A stretch of 22,578 nt of DNA from an uncultured Candidatus Saccharibacteria bacterium (GCA_947306315.1 CAMZGF010000006.1:1-22578); one strand, 5' to 3'; shown: positions 12,692 through 21,710, counted from the stretch's first letter. Translations and numbers: made by a program. Notes: generated from the letters alone by a model not told the origin.

Positions 12692-15354
12692 TGCCTTGGT
12701 GGGTGGTGTTAATTATTATGTTCACTATCATCATTGGGGTGGTAGTGTTTATCGTTAAAACTCTTAACCAAAAGCGCAAATTAAAGGATTATGAGCGCCA
12801 GCTTAAACTAGTACCGCTTTTGATTCATCTTCCACCTTCAACTGATGATATTCAGGGCGGCGGTAGAGACGAGCGTGATATAAATGATGAAGCTATCTCT
12901 GCTGCAACGGTTATGTATTCGATTATCGCTTCAACGATTAAGAAGAAGAGTGTAGATGTAAAGCTATATGGCCAGAGATACTTCTCGTTTGATATCGTCG
13001 CAGTGGGAAAGTTTATTAAGTATTATGCAGTTGTTCCTGCAGTGCTTGAGGAGACAGTAAAACAGGCTATTTCTTCTTCATACCCAACCGCGAGACTTGA
13101 GGAAGCTGATCAGGAAATTATTTTTAAGGAGGGAACAACTTCTGCAACGATTGCCGGTGGTGAGTTTGAACTTAAGAAAGAATTTGTATATCCAATTGCT
13201 ACTTACGAGGTTTCAAAGTGGGATGCTCAGACGGCAATCTTGAATGCTTTCTCGAAAATAAAAGAAGATGAAGGTATGGGAATCCAGGTCCTATTCCGTC
13301 CGGCAGCTGATGAGTGGACGAAGGAATCTGAAAATGCAGTTGATGCAATTAAAGATGATAAGAAAAAGTGGAGTGGTAGTAATTTACCTACTCGAATACT
13401 TCATTTATTCCTTGATGTGGTAAAAGCGCCATTTGAAGTTCCGGAAGAACACAAATATGATAATGGCGATGATGAGTTTAAACCTATTTCTCAACCAAAA
13501 CAAGAAGCAATTGCCGCAATTGAGAATAAAGCAAAGTATCCGGGTTTTGAAGTCTTGATTCGTGTAGTAGCTTCTTCTAATTTGAAACAGAGATCAGAGG
13601 CACTGGTTGGGGGAGTTGTAGCGTCGTTCTCCCAGTTTGATTCGCAAGCCTTTAACGGTTTTAAATATAATATGAATAAGAAAAGTGAACAGTTAGCTTC
13701 AGATTATATTTTCCATAACTTCCCGCATTCGAACAATAAATGTATTCTAAATACCGTCGAACTTGCATCAATTTTCCACCTTCCATCCCAGAACTCAATC
13801 CCTACGTCAGGGGTAGAGAGACAGCAGACTAAGCAGGTTGATGGTCCAGCTAAGCTGATGACTGAAGGTGTCCTTCTTGGCGTAAATGAGTATCGTGGTG
13901 AGAAGAAAGAAATTCGTCTTGGTCAGAAGGACCGCCGTCGCCATACCTATGTGATTGGTGCTACTGGTATGGGTAAATCAGTATTCTTAAAGAATGTGGC
14001 ATATCAGGATATGCTGGATGGACGAGGTTTTGCTTTTATTGATCCGCACGGTGACGTGGTAGAAGAGCTTCTTTCGATGGTCCCGCCAGATAGAATTGAT
14101 GATGTGGTCTATTTTGATCCGAGCGATCTTGAGAACCCTATTGGAATGAATATGTTTGAATGGCAGGCAGAGGACCAGAAGGACTTCATTGTTCAAGAGG
14201 GTATTAATATGCTTTATTCGCTCTACGATCCAGGACACACCGGTATCTTTGGCCCTCGTGGTGAACAGATGTTTAGAAATGCAGCAATTTTGTTGATGTC
14301 CGATCCGAAGGGTGCGACATTTATTGATATTCCAAAGTGTTTCATCGACCCAGAGTTTGTTAAAGAGAAATTGAAATACGTAACAGATAAGAACGTCTTT
14401 GATTACTGGACGAAGGAATTCCCGGCAAGCCAGAAGTCAAACGATGCGGGCGAGGTTGTAACCTGGTTTAACTCGAAGTGGTCTCCATTTATTGCGAACC
14501 GTATGATGAAATGTGTACTCGGGCAAATTCACTCTGGATTTAATATCCGTGATGTGATGGATAATCAGAAGATTCTTCTTGTTAATCTTTCAAAGGGTAA
14601 ACTCGGGGAATTGAACTCAAAGCTTCTCGGTATGATCTTCGTGATGAAGTTCCAGGCTGCAGCTATGAGCCGTGTCGATACCCCTGAAGATGATCGTAAG
14701 GACTTCTGTCTATTTGTAGATGAGTTCCAGAATTTCGCAACAGATAGCTTTGAATCTATCTTATCTGAGGCTAGAAAGTTCCGTCTCAATCTTTTCGTTG
14801 CTAACCAGTTTATGACTCAGCTTACAGAAAATATCAGGGAAGGTGTGCTTGGCAACGTTGGTACCATTATTGCTGGTCGTATTGGTGTAACAGATGCAGA
14901 AATGCTTGAGAAGGTCTTTACCCCTACGTTTAAGGCGGAAGATCTTCATAAACAACCAAACTACCACGCTATTGCAACGGTTATGATGTATGACATGCCA
15001 ACCGCTCCGTTTACAATGAATCTTCTTCCTCCAATGGGTGAGGAGAATCCAGAGGTCTTTAAGAGTCTCCGTGAATATTCGGCGACGAAGTATGGTCGTC
15101 CTATAAAAGAAGTTGAGCGTGAAATTAATGAGAGAATGATGGTAACTTCAAAAGATAATATAGAGGAAAAAGCAGCAGAGTTGCTCGACTCAATAACGAA
15201 GGGAGATTCTGAGAAGCCAAAGAGAGAGAACTTTCTTGATAAATGGAAAAAGCAGCCTGCAGAGCAGGCCTCTGAACAGAAACCGGTACAGGATACCGAG
15301 CAGAAGCCAGAAAACGACAAGATGCAGGACGGCGACGTAATAAAACTCCATTAA
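12691..15354 (+). CDS. VirD4/TraG-like type IV secretion family ATPase
   Basis: A membrane-anchored ATPase of 887 residues. A transmembrane segment (residues ~3-23) is followed by a large N-terminal region (~60-400) with mixed alpha/beta character. The ATPase core has Walker A GATGMGKS (about 423-430), FIDPHGDVVEELL, and Walker B FCLFVDEFQNF (about 670-680) followed by SILSEARKFRLNLFVANQFMTQL, the pattern of VirD4/TraG coupling proteins and HerA-like pumps. The last ~50 residues are a disordered tail rich in Lys, Glu and Gln. Such proteins drive DNA or protein across the envelope with a type IV channel; in CPR bacteria they often occur without a full conjugation set, as here. Substrate unknown. 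GGAGGAG eight bases upstream supports the ATG. No other T4SS gene is in the window. Confidence 0.88.
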   Translation: MPWWVVLIIMFTIIIGVVVFIVKTLNQKRKLKDYERQLKLVPLLIHLPPSTDDIQGGGRDERDINDEAISAATVMYSIIASTIKKKSVDVKLYGQRYFSFDIVAVGKFIKYYAVVPAVLEETVKQAISSSYPTARLEEADQEIIFKEGTTSATIAGGEFELKKEFVYPIATYEVSKWDAQTAILNAFSKIKEDEGMGIQVLFRPAADEWTKESENAVDAIKDDKKKWSGSNLPTRILHLFLDVVKAPFEVPEEHKYDNGDDEFKPISQPKQEAIAAIENKAKYPGFEVLIRVVASSNLKQRSEALVGGVVASFSQFDSQAFNGFKYNMNKKSEQLASDYIFHNFPHSNNKCILNTVELASIFHLPSQNSIPTSGVERQQTKQVDGPAKLMTEGVLLGVNEYRGEKKEIRLGQKDRRRHTYVIGATGMGKSVFLKNVAYQDMLDGRGFAFIDPHGDVVEELLSMVPPDRIDDVVYFDPSDLENPIGMNMFEWQAEDQKDFIVQEGINMLYSLYDPGHTGIFGPRGEQMFRNAAILLMSDPKGATFIDIPKCFIDPEFVKEKLKYVTDKNVFDYWTKEFPASQKSNDAGEVVTWFNSKWSPFIANRMMKCVLGQIHSGFNIRDVMDNQKILLVNLSKGKLGELNSKLLGMIFVMKFQAAAMSRVDTPEDDRKDFCLFVDEFQNFATDSFESILSEARKFRLNLFVANQFMTQLTENIREGVLGNVGTIIAGRIGVTDAEMLEKVFTPTFKAEDLHKQPNYHAIATVMMYDMPTAPFTMNLLPPMGEENPEVFKSLREYSATKYGRPIKEVEREINERMMVTSKDNIEEKAAELLDSITKGDSEKPKRENFLDKWKKQPAEQASEQKPVQDTEQKPENDKMQDGDVIKLH

Positions 15355-15445
15355 CGCGATTTTAAAATAAAAACGGTAAATTATGGCTCTTTGAATCCAA
15401 AGTGGCCTTAGAAAGGCTCTCAGCGCGTCAAACGGGGATTTTTGC

Positions 15446-15474
15446 TTGACTTTTAATACCATAAGGTCTATACT
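15446..15474 (+). promoter_or_regulatory. gyrBA promoter
   Basis: TTGACT (15446-15451), 17-base spacer, TATACT (15469-15474). Predicted start is near 15481, giving a ~70-nt leader with a small hairpin TGGGT/ACCCA (15502-15514) and AAGGAAAAGAG before the ATG. Between 15355 and 15445 only weak hairpins (CTTTG/CAAAG, GCCTT/AAGGC) are seen, with no clear terminator. Confidence 0.85.
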
Positions 15475-15551
15475 TAAACAAGATACAAGAGAGGTAATTG
15501 GTGGGTTCTACCCATAGTATCTGGATAGATAAATAAATTAAAGGAAAAGAG

Positions 15552-17531
15552 ATGGCAAAGAAAGAAGAGTATGACAGCTCTGAGATTCAGGTGCTTGAAG
15601 GCCTTGAGCCTGTTCGTGTCCGACCTGGTATGTACATCGGCTCGACTGGCTATGACGGTCTCCATCACTTGATTAAGGAGATTGCAGATAACTCCATCGA
15701 TGAAGCGATTGCGGGTTATGCAAGCAAAGTTGAAATCACTATCTTGTCTGATGGTGGTGTTCGCGTAGAAGACAACGGACGTGGTATTCCGGTAGATCTT
15801 CACCCTAAGACGCATAAATCAACCCTTGAAACGGTTCTTACCGTGCTTCACGCAGGTGGTAAGTTCGGTGGAGGCGGATATAAGGTTTCATCTGGTCTTC
15901 ACGGTGTGGGTTCCTCAGTAGTAAACGCGCTTTCAACACATATGATTGCGGAAGTTTACAGGGAAGGAAAGATCCACCATATTGAATTTGACACTGGTAA
16001 GCCAACCTCTGACTTACAGATTCAAGGTAAAACAGATAAAAACGGTACATGTATTACATTCTATCCAGATCCGACAATATTTAAGGAAACTACTACCTTT
16101 GATTATGATTGGGTGAGCCACTATGCTCGTCACCAAGCATATCTTACAAAAGGTATATTAATATCTGTTGCAGACGAAAGAACTGGTGCAAGAGAATCAT
16201 TCTACTTCGAAGGTGGTATCTCAAGCTACGTCAAACGTCTTAATAATGGCAAGGAAGTTCTTGCTGATGGTATCTTTTATGTTGATAAACAGATTGAAGA
16301 CTCTGAGGTTGAAATTGCCGTTCAGTATAATGATACCTTCGCTGAGACGATGAAACCATTTGCTAACAACGTTCTTACTCCTGATGGTGGTACTCACGTA
16401 GTTGGTTTCAGAACTGCTCTTAACCGTGTAATTAATGATTACGCTCGTAAGAATAATCTCCTTAAAGAAAAGGAAGATAACCTTACTGGTGATGATATTA
16501 AGGAAGGCCTCGTTGCAGTTATCTCTGTTAAACTTCCTAATCCAGAATTTGAAGGTCAGACCAAGAACAAGCTTGGTAACCCTGAAGTTCGTGGTTATGT
16601 CGATAAGGTAATGAGCGAATATTTCGGTTACTACCTTGAGGAAAACCCAGCAATTGCTAAGAAGATTGTCCAGAAAGCTACTCTTGCTGCTCGTGCTCGT
16701 AAAGCTGCACGTGCTGCACGTGATAATGTTATTCGTAAGGGTGCATTTGATGGTCTTAATCTTCCATCAAAGCTTGCCGACTGTAGCTCAAAGAGCCGCG
16801 ACAACTGTGAGCTCTTCATTGTAGAGGGTAACTCAGCTGCAGGTTCTGCAAAGGAAGGCCGCGATTCAAGTATCCAGGCAATCCTTCCACTTCGTGGTAA
16901 AGTTCTTAATACTGAGAGAGCACGTCTTGATAAGATGTATGCAAACGCTGAGATTGTTTCTCTTATTAAAGCTCTCGGTACAGGTATTGGTGATCAATTT
17001 GATATCTCTGGTCTTCGCTATGACAAGATTGTGTTCATGACGGATGCCGATGTCGATGGTGCCCACATTTCAACCCTTCTCCTTACATTCTTCTTTAGAT
17101 ATATGCCAGAACTAATTAAGGAAGGTCACGTTTATCTTGCTAAACCGCCTCTATTTGGTCTTATTAAAGGTACTGGTAATACTCGTAAGATTGAATATAT
17201 ATATAATGAGGAAGCTCTTGAAGCAACACTCGAGAAGAGGATTAACGAGAGGAAAGCAGCTGGAACTAAGATTAATGAAGAAGATGAACGCTTCAAGCAG
17301 GCAGGTTATACTGCACAGCAGCGCTTCAAGGGTCTTGGTGAGATGGATGCAGCACAGCTTTGGGAAACTACAATGAACCCAGAGAATCGTACAGTTATTA
17401 GAGTTAATATTGAAGACGCCGAAAAGGCAGACGCAATCTTTACCAAATTGATGGGTCAAGAGGTCGAACTGCGTAAAAACTTCATTCAATCAAGAGCAGC
17501 AAGCGTTGATCTTGATGACTTGGACTTCTAG
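15552..17531 (+). CDS. gyrB: DNA gyrase subunit B
   Basis: The ATPase subunit of gyrase, which with GyrA introduces negative supercoils. 659 residues, the compact form without the extra domain of E. coli GyrB (804 aa). The GHKL ATP site shows ADNSIDEAIAG, EDNGRGIPVD and GLHGVGSSVVNALS. QTKNKLGN is the ATP-lid lysine motif. The TOPRIM domain has EGNSAAGSA, PLRGKVLN and the metal-binding DADVDGAHIS. The C-terminus QRFKGLGEMDAAQLWETTM contacts GyrA. It is read from its own promoter and coupled to gyrA 12 bases downstream. Codon use is strongly biased to CTT/CTC Leu and CGT Arg, as expected for high expression. ParE is the alternative, but the direct pairing with a GyrA argues for GyrB. Confidence 0.95.
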   Translation: MAKKEEYDSSEIQVLEGLEPVRVRPGMYIGSTGYDGLHHLIKEIADNSIDEAIAGYASKVEITILSDGGVRVEDNGRGIPVDLHPKTHKSTLETVLTVLHAGGKFGGGGYKVSSGLHGVGSSVVNALSTHMIAEVYREGKIHHIEFDTGKPTSDLQIQGKTDKNGTCITFYPDPTIFKETTTFDYDWVSHYARHQAYLTKGILISVADERTGARESFYFEGGISSYVKRLNNGKEVLADGIFYVDKQIEDSEVEIAVQYNDTFAETMKPFANNVLTPDGGTHVVGFRTALNRVINDYARKNNLLKEKEDNLTGDDIKEGLVAVISVKLPNPEFEGQTKNKLGNPEVRGYVDKVMSEYFGYYLEENPAIAKKIVQKATLAARARKAARAARDNVIRKGAFDGLNLPSKLADCSSKSRDNCELFIVEGNSAAGSAKEGRDSSIQAILPLRGKVLNTERARLDKMYANAEIVSLIKALGTGIGDQFDISGLRYDKIVFMTDADVDGAHISTLLLTFFFRYMPELIKEGHVYLAKPPLFGLIKGTGNTRKIEYIYNEEALEATLEKRINERKAAGTKINEEDERFKQAGYTAQQRFKGLGEMDAAQLWETTMNPENRTVIRVNIEDAEKADAIFTKLMGQEVELRKNFIQSRAASVDLDDLDF

Positions 17532-17543
17532 GAAAGGTGAATT

Positions 17544-20189
17544 ATGGTAAAAAAGATTGATAATCCAGAAGACGAAAAAGACGTTTCAACAAACACCGGT
17601 GTCCCAGATGCTGCGGACGATCAGGGTGTTGATGAAACATTTGTAAAGGGTGGCACTCGCGAGGAGGAAGCTCCAGAGGCAGAAGAAGGCGAAATCGTAA
17701 AGGTTGGTGGCCTCACTGCTCATGAAGGTGCTGACGGAGTTGAGGAACTTACAGTTGAGAACGTGATGGAAGATTCGTTCATCCGTTACTCTATGTCTGT
17801 TATTATCGACCGTGCGCTCCCAGATGTACGCGATGGTCTTAAACCTGTTAACCGCCGTATTCTTTACGCTATGCAGAAGAACGGTTGGAAAGCTCCACAC
17901 GCAACAGTTAAATCCGCACGTATCGTCGGTGAAGTTATGGGTAAATACCACCCACACGGCGATTCATCAATTTATGATGCAATGGTCAACCTCGCACAAC
18001 CATGGAAGATGCGTTACACCCTCGTTGAAGGTCAAGGTAACTTCGGTTCTATGGATGGCGATGAACCAGCTGCTTCACGTTACACTGAGGCTAGAATGGA
18101 TAAGGTTGGTGCAGAACTTCTTGCAGATATCGAGAAGGAAACTGTCGATTTTAGAGATAACTTCGATGGTACAGAGAAGGAACCAGTAGTTCTTCCTGCA
18201 GCTCTCCCTAATATTCTCCTTAATGGTCAGATGGGTATTGCTGTTGGTATGGCAACAAACATCCCACCACATAACCTCGGTGAAGTCGTTGATGCAACCG
18301 TTGCACAAATTGATAACCCTGATATTACCCTTGAAGAACTTATGAAGCACGTTAAGGGTCCAGATTTCCCAACCGGTGCTGAAGTTTACGGTGGTGAGCC
18401 AATGAAACAGGCTTACGCAACAGGTAAGGGTTCAGTCACAATCCGTGCAGTTGCTAACATTGAAGAGAGAAAAGGTGGCCGCTACAACATCGTAGTTACA
18501 GAGGTTCCTTACGGTATGAGCAAGGAAGCCTTCATTGAGAAGGTCCGCCAACTCGTCATCGACAAGAAGATTACTCACATCGCTGATGCTCGTGATGAGT
18601 CTGCTCGTGGTAAGGTCCGTGTTGTCGTTGAACTTAAGAAGGACGCATTCCCTAAGAAGATCTTGAATCAGCTCTTTAAGCTTACTGATCTTCAGACTAC
18701 ATTCCACTATAATGTGCTCGCACTTGTCGATGGTATTCAACCTCGTGTTATGGGTCTTAAGGAAATTCTCGCTGAATTTATTAAGCATCGCCAGAAGGTT
18801 ATTCGCCGTAGAACAGAGTATGATCTTAGAAAGGCAAAGGAACGTGCGCATATTCTCGAAGGTTTGAAAATTGCTCTCGATAACATCGATGAAGTTATTA
18901 AGACCATTCGTGAATCTTATGATGATGCAGATAAGCAGCTTATGAAGAAGTTTGGTCTCTCTGAGATTCAGGCTGCTGCAATCCTTGCAATGCAACTTCG
19001 TCGTCTCCAAGGTCTCGAACGTGATAAGATTGAGGAAGAACTCAAAGAACTTCATGCACTTATTGCTAAATACGAAGAGATTCTCGCTGATGAGAAGAAG
19101 ATTCTCGCTGTTGTTAAGGAAGAGCTCCTTGCAATGAAAGAGAAATATGGCGATGAGCGTAAGTCTAAGATCTTTAATCACGAACTTGGTAAATTCTCTG
19201 AAGAAGAGCTTATCCCAGAGGAAGAGTCAGTCATTCTTCTTACTGCTGAGAACTACGTAAAGCGTGTCTCACAGAACGATTTCCGCCGCCAGAACAGAGG
19301 TGGAAAGGGTAAGAAGGGTATGACTACTAAGGAAGAAGATGTGATCTCACAGATTATTACCGCTTCATCTCACGATTTCTTACTCTTCTTTACATCTCAA
19401 GGACGCATGTTTAGGATGAAGGCTTATGAAATCCCACAAGCTTCACTCCAAGCAAAGGGAACCGCAGCTGTTAACCTCCTTAATATGCACCCAGACGAGA
19501 AAGTTACAGAGGTAATTAAAGAGAATTCTGAGGTTTCTGTTGATGAGGGCTTCCTCTTCATGTGTACCAAGAAGGGTACAATTAAGAAGACTGCTATTAA
19601 GCAATATACGAATGTCCGCTCTAACGGTCTTATCTCAATCAAGCTCGATCCAGGCGATGAACTTAAGTGGGTCAAGGCCACTACGGGTAAGAATGATATT
19701 ATCATCTCGACTTCAGCTGGCCAGGCAATCCGCTTTAATGAAGCAGATGTCCGTGCTATGGGCCGCTCAGCAATGGGTGTCAGAGGTATTCGCCTCCGCC
19801 CAAAGGATGAAGTTGTTGGTATGGATATCGTCACTGATCCAGATCAGAAGTTGATTGCAATCGCTGCTAACGGTTATGGTAAGGCAACACTCGTTTCGAA
19901 CTTCCCAACCCATAAGCGTGGCGGTGTCGGTATTAAGGTTGCCGCTGTTACTGCTAAGACCGGCACGATTGTAGCTGTTCATACGCTCGATCCAGAGGCT
20001 TCAGAGGTAATTATGATGTCTACTAAGGGTCAAGCAATCCGTGTTGCGGTTAAAGAAATCCCAACACTCGGTCGTGCAACTCAAGGTGTTCGTATCATGA
20101 AGATGGCTGAAGGTGATACTGTTGCATCGCTCGGAATCGTTCTCCCAGAAGACAAGGAAGACGAAGCTGACGAATCAGTTGAAAAATAG
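17544..20189 (+). CDS. gyrA: DNA gyrase subunit A
   Basis: The DNA-cutting subunit of gyrase, 881 residues. An acidic N-terminal extension of ~58 residues precedes the conserved ENVMEDSFIRYSMSVIIDRALPDVRDG. The catalytic tyrosine is Y180 in ASRYTEARM (Y122 in E. coli). The quinolone region HPHGDSSIYD keeps the Ser and Asp of drug-sensitive enzymes. A coiled-coil arm with the LRRLQGLERDKIEEELKEL region leads to the C-terminal beta-pinwheel. The GyrA box, which marks true supercoiling gyrase against ParC, reads QNRGGKG instead of QRRGGKG, six of seven. AGGAAAGGTG precedes the ATG. An acidic C-terminal tail follows the pinwheel. ParC is unlikely because a near-intact GyrA box is present. Confidence 0.95.
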   Translation: MVKKIDNPEDEKDVSTNTGVPDAADDQGVDETFVKGGTREEEAPEAEEGEIVKVGGLTAHEGADGVEELTVENVMEDSFIRYSMSVIIDRALPDVRDGLKPVNRRILYAMQKNGWKAPHATVKSARIVGEVMGKYHPHGDSSIYDAMVNLAQPWKMRYTLVEGQGNFGSMDGDEPAASRYTEARMDKVGAELLADIEKETVDFRDNFDGTEKEPVVLPAALPNILLNGQMGIAVGMATNIPPHNLGEVVDATVAQIDNPDITLEELMKHVKGPDFPTGAEVYGGEPMKQAYATGKGSVTIRAVANIEERKGGRYNIVVTEVPYGMSKEAFIEKVRQLVIDKKITHIADARDESARGKVRVVVELKKDAFPKKILNQLFKLTDLQTTFHYNVLALVDGIQPRVMGLKEILAEFIKHRQKVIRRRTEYDLRKAKERAHILEGLKIALDNIDEVIKTIRESYDDADKQLMKKFGLSEIQAAAILAMQLRRLQGLERDKIEEELKELHALIAKYEEILADEKKILAVVKEELLAMKEKYGDERKSKIFNHELGKFSEEELIPEEESVILLTAENYVKRVSQNDFRRQNRGGKGKKGMTTKEEDVISQIITASSHDFLLFFTSQGRMFRMKAYEIPQASLQAKGTAAVNLLNMHPDEKVTEVIKENSEVSVDEGFLFMCTKKGTIKKTAIKQYTNVRSNGLISIKLDPGDELKWVKATTGKNDIIISTSAGQAIRFNEADVRAMGRSAMGVRGIRLRPKDEVVGMDIVTDPDQKLIAIAANGYGKATLVSNFPTHKRGGVGIKVAAVTAKTGTIVAVHTLDPEASEVIMMSTKGQAIRVAVKEIPTLGRATQGVRIMKMAEGDTVASLGIVLPEDKEDEADESVEK

Positions 20190-20207
20190 CCTGAGATAGT
20201 TGGATGT

Positions 20208-20239
20208 AATATCCCCTGTAGATGTCTACAGGGGATATT
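20208..20239 (+). terminator. gyrBA terminator
   Basis: A perfect 15-bp inverted repeat, AATATCCCCTGTAGA (20208-20222) and TCTACAGGGGATATT (20225-20239), 18 bases after the gyrA stop. The T-tract after it is broken (TTATTACT), so it may also serve as an mRNA 3' end stabiliser. Confidence 0.85.
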
Positions 20240-20354
20240 TATTACTACCTCTGTTTTTGCGCGTAATTATAGGGAAGAGTCTGTGCAAATTGACGATTTC
20301 TGAAAAGATATTTACTTCTTAAGTTCATTCTTTCGAATAATCTGGGAGGGTTTC

Positions 20355-20378
20355 TATAATTTTCGCCTCTGTTAAAAT
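20355..20378 (+). promoter_or_regulatory. Candidate promoters upstream of the secreted-protein gene
   Basis: A perfect TATAAT (20355-20360) and a TGtTAAAAT (-10 at 20373-20378) both lie ~90-110 bases before the ATG at 20465. Neither has a strong -35. The shared element at 20402-20441 is downstream and may hold the true start. Confidence 0.4.
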
Positions 20379-20401
20379 GAGTTTTTCAAAAAAAGTCTGC
20401 G

Positions 20402-20441
20402 CTTATGCTTGCATGTGGAATATTTTTTGATTAAATGCGGC
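20402..20441 (+). repeat. Shared upstream element, copy 2 (secreted protein)
   Basis: CTTATGCTTGCAT (20402-20414), centre GTGGAA, then TATTTTTTGATTAAATGC and GGC (20421-20441). Apart from the centre and one T/C change it equals the comM copy at 9859-9897. The ATG inside it (20435) is in frame with the downstream gene, as it is in comM. Confidence 0.8.
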
Positions 20442-20464
20442 TCAAATCTAACAAAGGAGAAAGA

Positions 20465-21496
20465 ATGAGAAGATTTAACATAGTAAAAGTTGTAATCGGG
20501 ATTAGTATGGCAGTCTTATCTATTTCACCATCAGTGATGGCAACAGATGAATATTCTGGAAGAGATTATCCTCAATTTCACGATGGAGTTCCTGCGATTA
20601 CTTTGTCGAGAATTGACGAGACAAATAACCAGTTGGAATTTATTGTTGATACGAGATATATGGGAAATAGAAAACCAACGAGATTAAGCGCAGGACTTCC
20701 GCTTGATTATGATGATTCAGGTTTTGAGTTGTTGGCCCATGAAAATGTAGATGATTCAAATTCGATACGAGTGCTTAATATAGATTGGAATGAGGCGTTG
20801 GCATACAGAACGTCATCTGGAATATACGATGTATATATCTTTAATCCTGAAGTTAATCTTGGGGACGATGCAATCCACAAGATGTTTTATGTGGTAGATT
20901 TTGCCGATGGAACAAAATGGATAAATCTAGCTATTTACGATGCTTGTGCGAACTGGAAAGACGGGAATAGCTGTAATGTGTTATATTACGATGGCACTCG
21001 TGAGTATGCTACGGCTATATATCGTTTAACAAAGGCTCCTGCGAAGTTCGACGTACCATTATGGGAACCTAAGGTTTCAGATGGTGAAGAAGAGTTGGAA
21101 ACTGAGGAAAAACTTGAAAATGAAGGGGAATTGGGAACTGAAGAGGAATTGGAAGCCTCTGAAGAAGAGTCTGAAACTGAGCCGGAATCTAATAGCGGAG
21201 TGGTAGTTGCAATAGAGACGGAAGAGGAAGCCAGGGATGTGCTCCTCTCAAGCATGCCAAAAACTCTCGATACAATAGATATAGAGGATTCTGAAGGAGA
21301 GGAAATTGTTGATTCTCCAGATGGAGCTGGAGAAACAACGCTTGATGTGCCGATTCTTGGTAATATGAAGCAGAAAGAAGAGAAAACTTTTAACTGGTTA
21401 ATATATTTTATTGCTGGCACCGCTGTTGGTGCAACTTCAACTTTGTTCCTATTTTCAATGTTTAAACGTTTCAAGAACGGAAAGAGAAGCCTTTAA
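20465..21496 (+). CDS. Secreted, C-terminally membrane-anchored acidic protein of unknown function
   Basis: A 343-residue surface protein. AAAGGAG before the ATG at 20465 favours it over the in-frame ATG at 20435, and gives a standard signal peptide: basic MRRFN, hydrophobic IVKVVIGISMAVLSISPSV, likely cleavage after VMA. The mature part (~25-205) is predicted beta-rich with repeated aromatic and Asp residues and one close cysteine pair (CANWKDGNSC), a probable disulfide. Residues ~205-300 are a Glu-rich low-complexity linker. A transmembrane helix (LIYFIAGTAVGATSTLFLFSMF) and a basic tail KRFKNGKRSL end the protein, so the body would lie outside the cell on a flexible acidic stalk. The family was not recognised. 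A role in host contact or adhesion is a guess based on topology. Its upstream element matches that of comM. Confidence 0.82.
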   Translation: MRRFNIVKVVIGISMAVLSISPSVMATDEYSGRDYPQFHDGVPAITLSRIDETNNQLEFIVDTRYMGNRKPTRLSAGLPLDYDDSGFELLAHENVDDSNSIRVLNIDWNEALAYRTSSGIYDVYIFNPEVNLGDDAIHKMFYVVDFADGTKWINLAIYDACANWKDGNSCNVLYYDGTREYATAIYRLTKAPAKFDVPLWEPKVSDGEEELETEEKLENEGELGTEEELEASEEESETEPESNSGVVVAIETEEEARDVLLSSMPKTLDTIDIEDSEGEEIVDSPDGAGETTLDVPILGNMKQKEEKTFNWLIYFIAGTAVGATSTLFLFSMFKRFKNGKRSL

Positions 21497-21582
21497 TCGT
21501 TTCTGGTAATCCGATAGATAACTCCTAATCTATTGTTCTCGAGTTGAAAATAGGACGTACATTAGCATAAAAACACCAATGT

Positions 21583-21623
21583 GGTATTGCCTAAATGGAG
21601 TTTTCACTAGGTGATACCTTTTA
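21583..21623 (+). terminator. Terminator after the secreted-protein gene
   Basis: GGTATTGCCTA (21583-21593) pairs with TAGGTGATACC (21608-21618), 11 bp including two G-U pairs, then TTTTATC. The 14-nt loop is long for a terminator. Confidence 0.6.
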
Positions 21624-21634
21624 TCATCCTTTTA

Positions 21635-21702
21635 ATTCTCGCCTCATCACCAATAAATAAGTCATCTTTTCGAGATAGGTATATCTTGAGTGGGGCGAGA
21701 AT
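21635..21702. other. Long hairpin upstream of the 21728 gene
   Basis: ATTCTCGCCTCA (21635-21646) pairs with TGGGGCGAGAAT (21691-21702), 12 bp with one G-T, enclosing 44 bases that include ATCT/AGAT. It ends nine bases before the promoter of the next gene. It could be a small RNA or a DNA-level inverted repeat; no promoter for it is clear. Confidence 0.45.
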
Positions 21703-21710
21703 CTATGGCA

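Noticed and set aside
18432..19181. Minus-strand 249-residue frame inside gyrA
   Set aside because: A shadow of the strongly biased gyrA codon use; it has no independent start signal.
20435..20464. ATG at 20435 as the start of the secreted protein
   Set aside because: AAAGGAG precedes 20465, and the shorter form gives a standard signal peptide. The earlier ATG is part of the shared element and could still be used.
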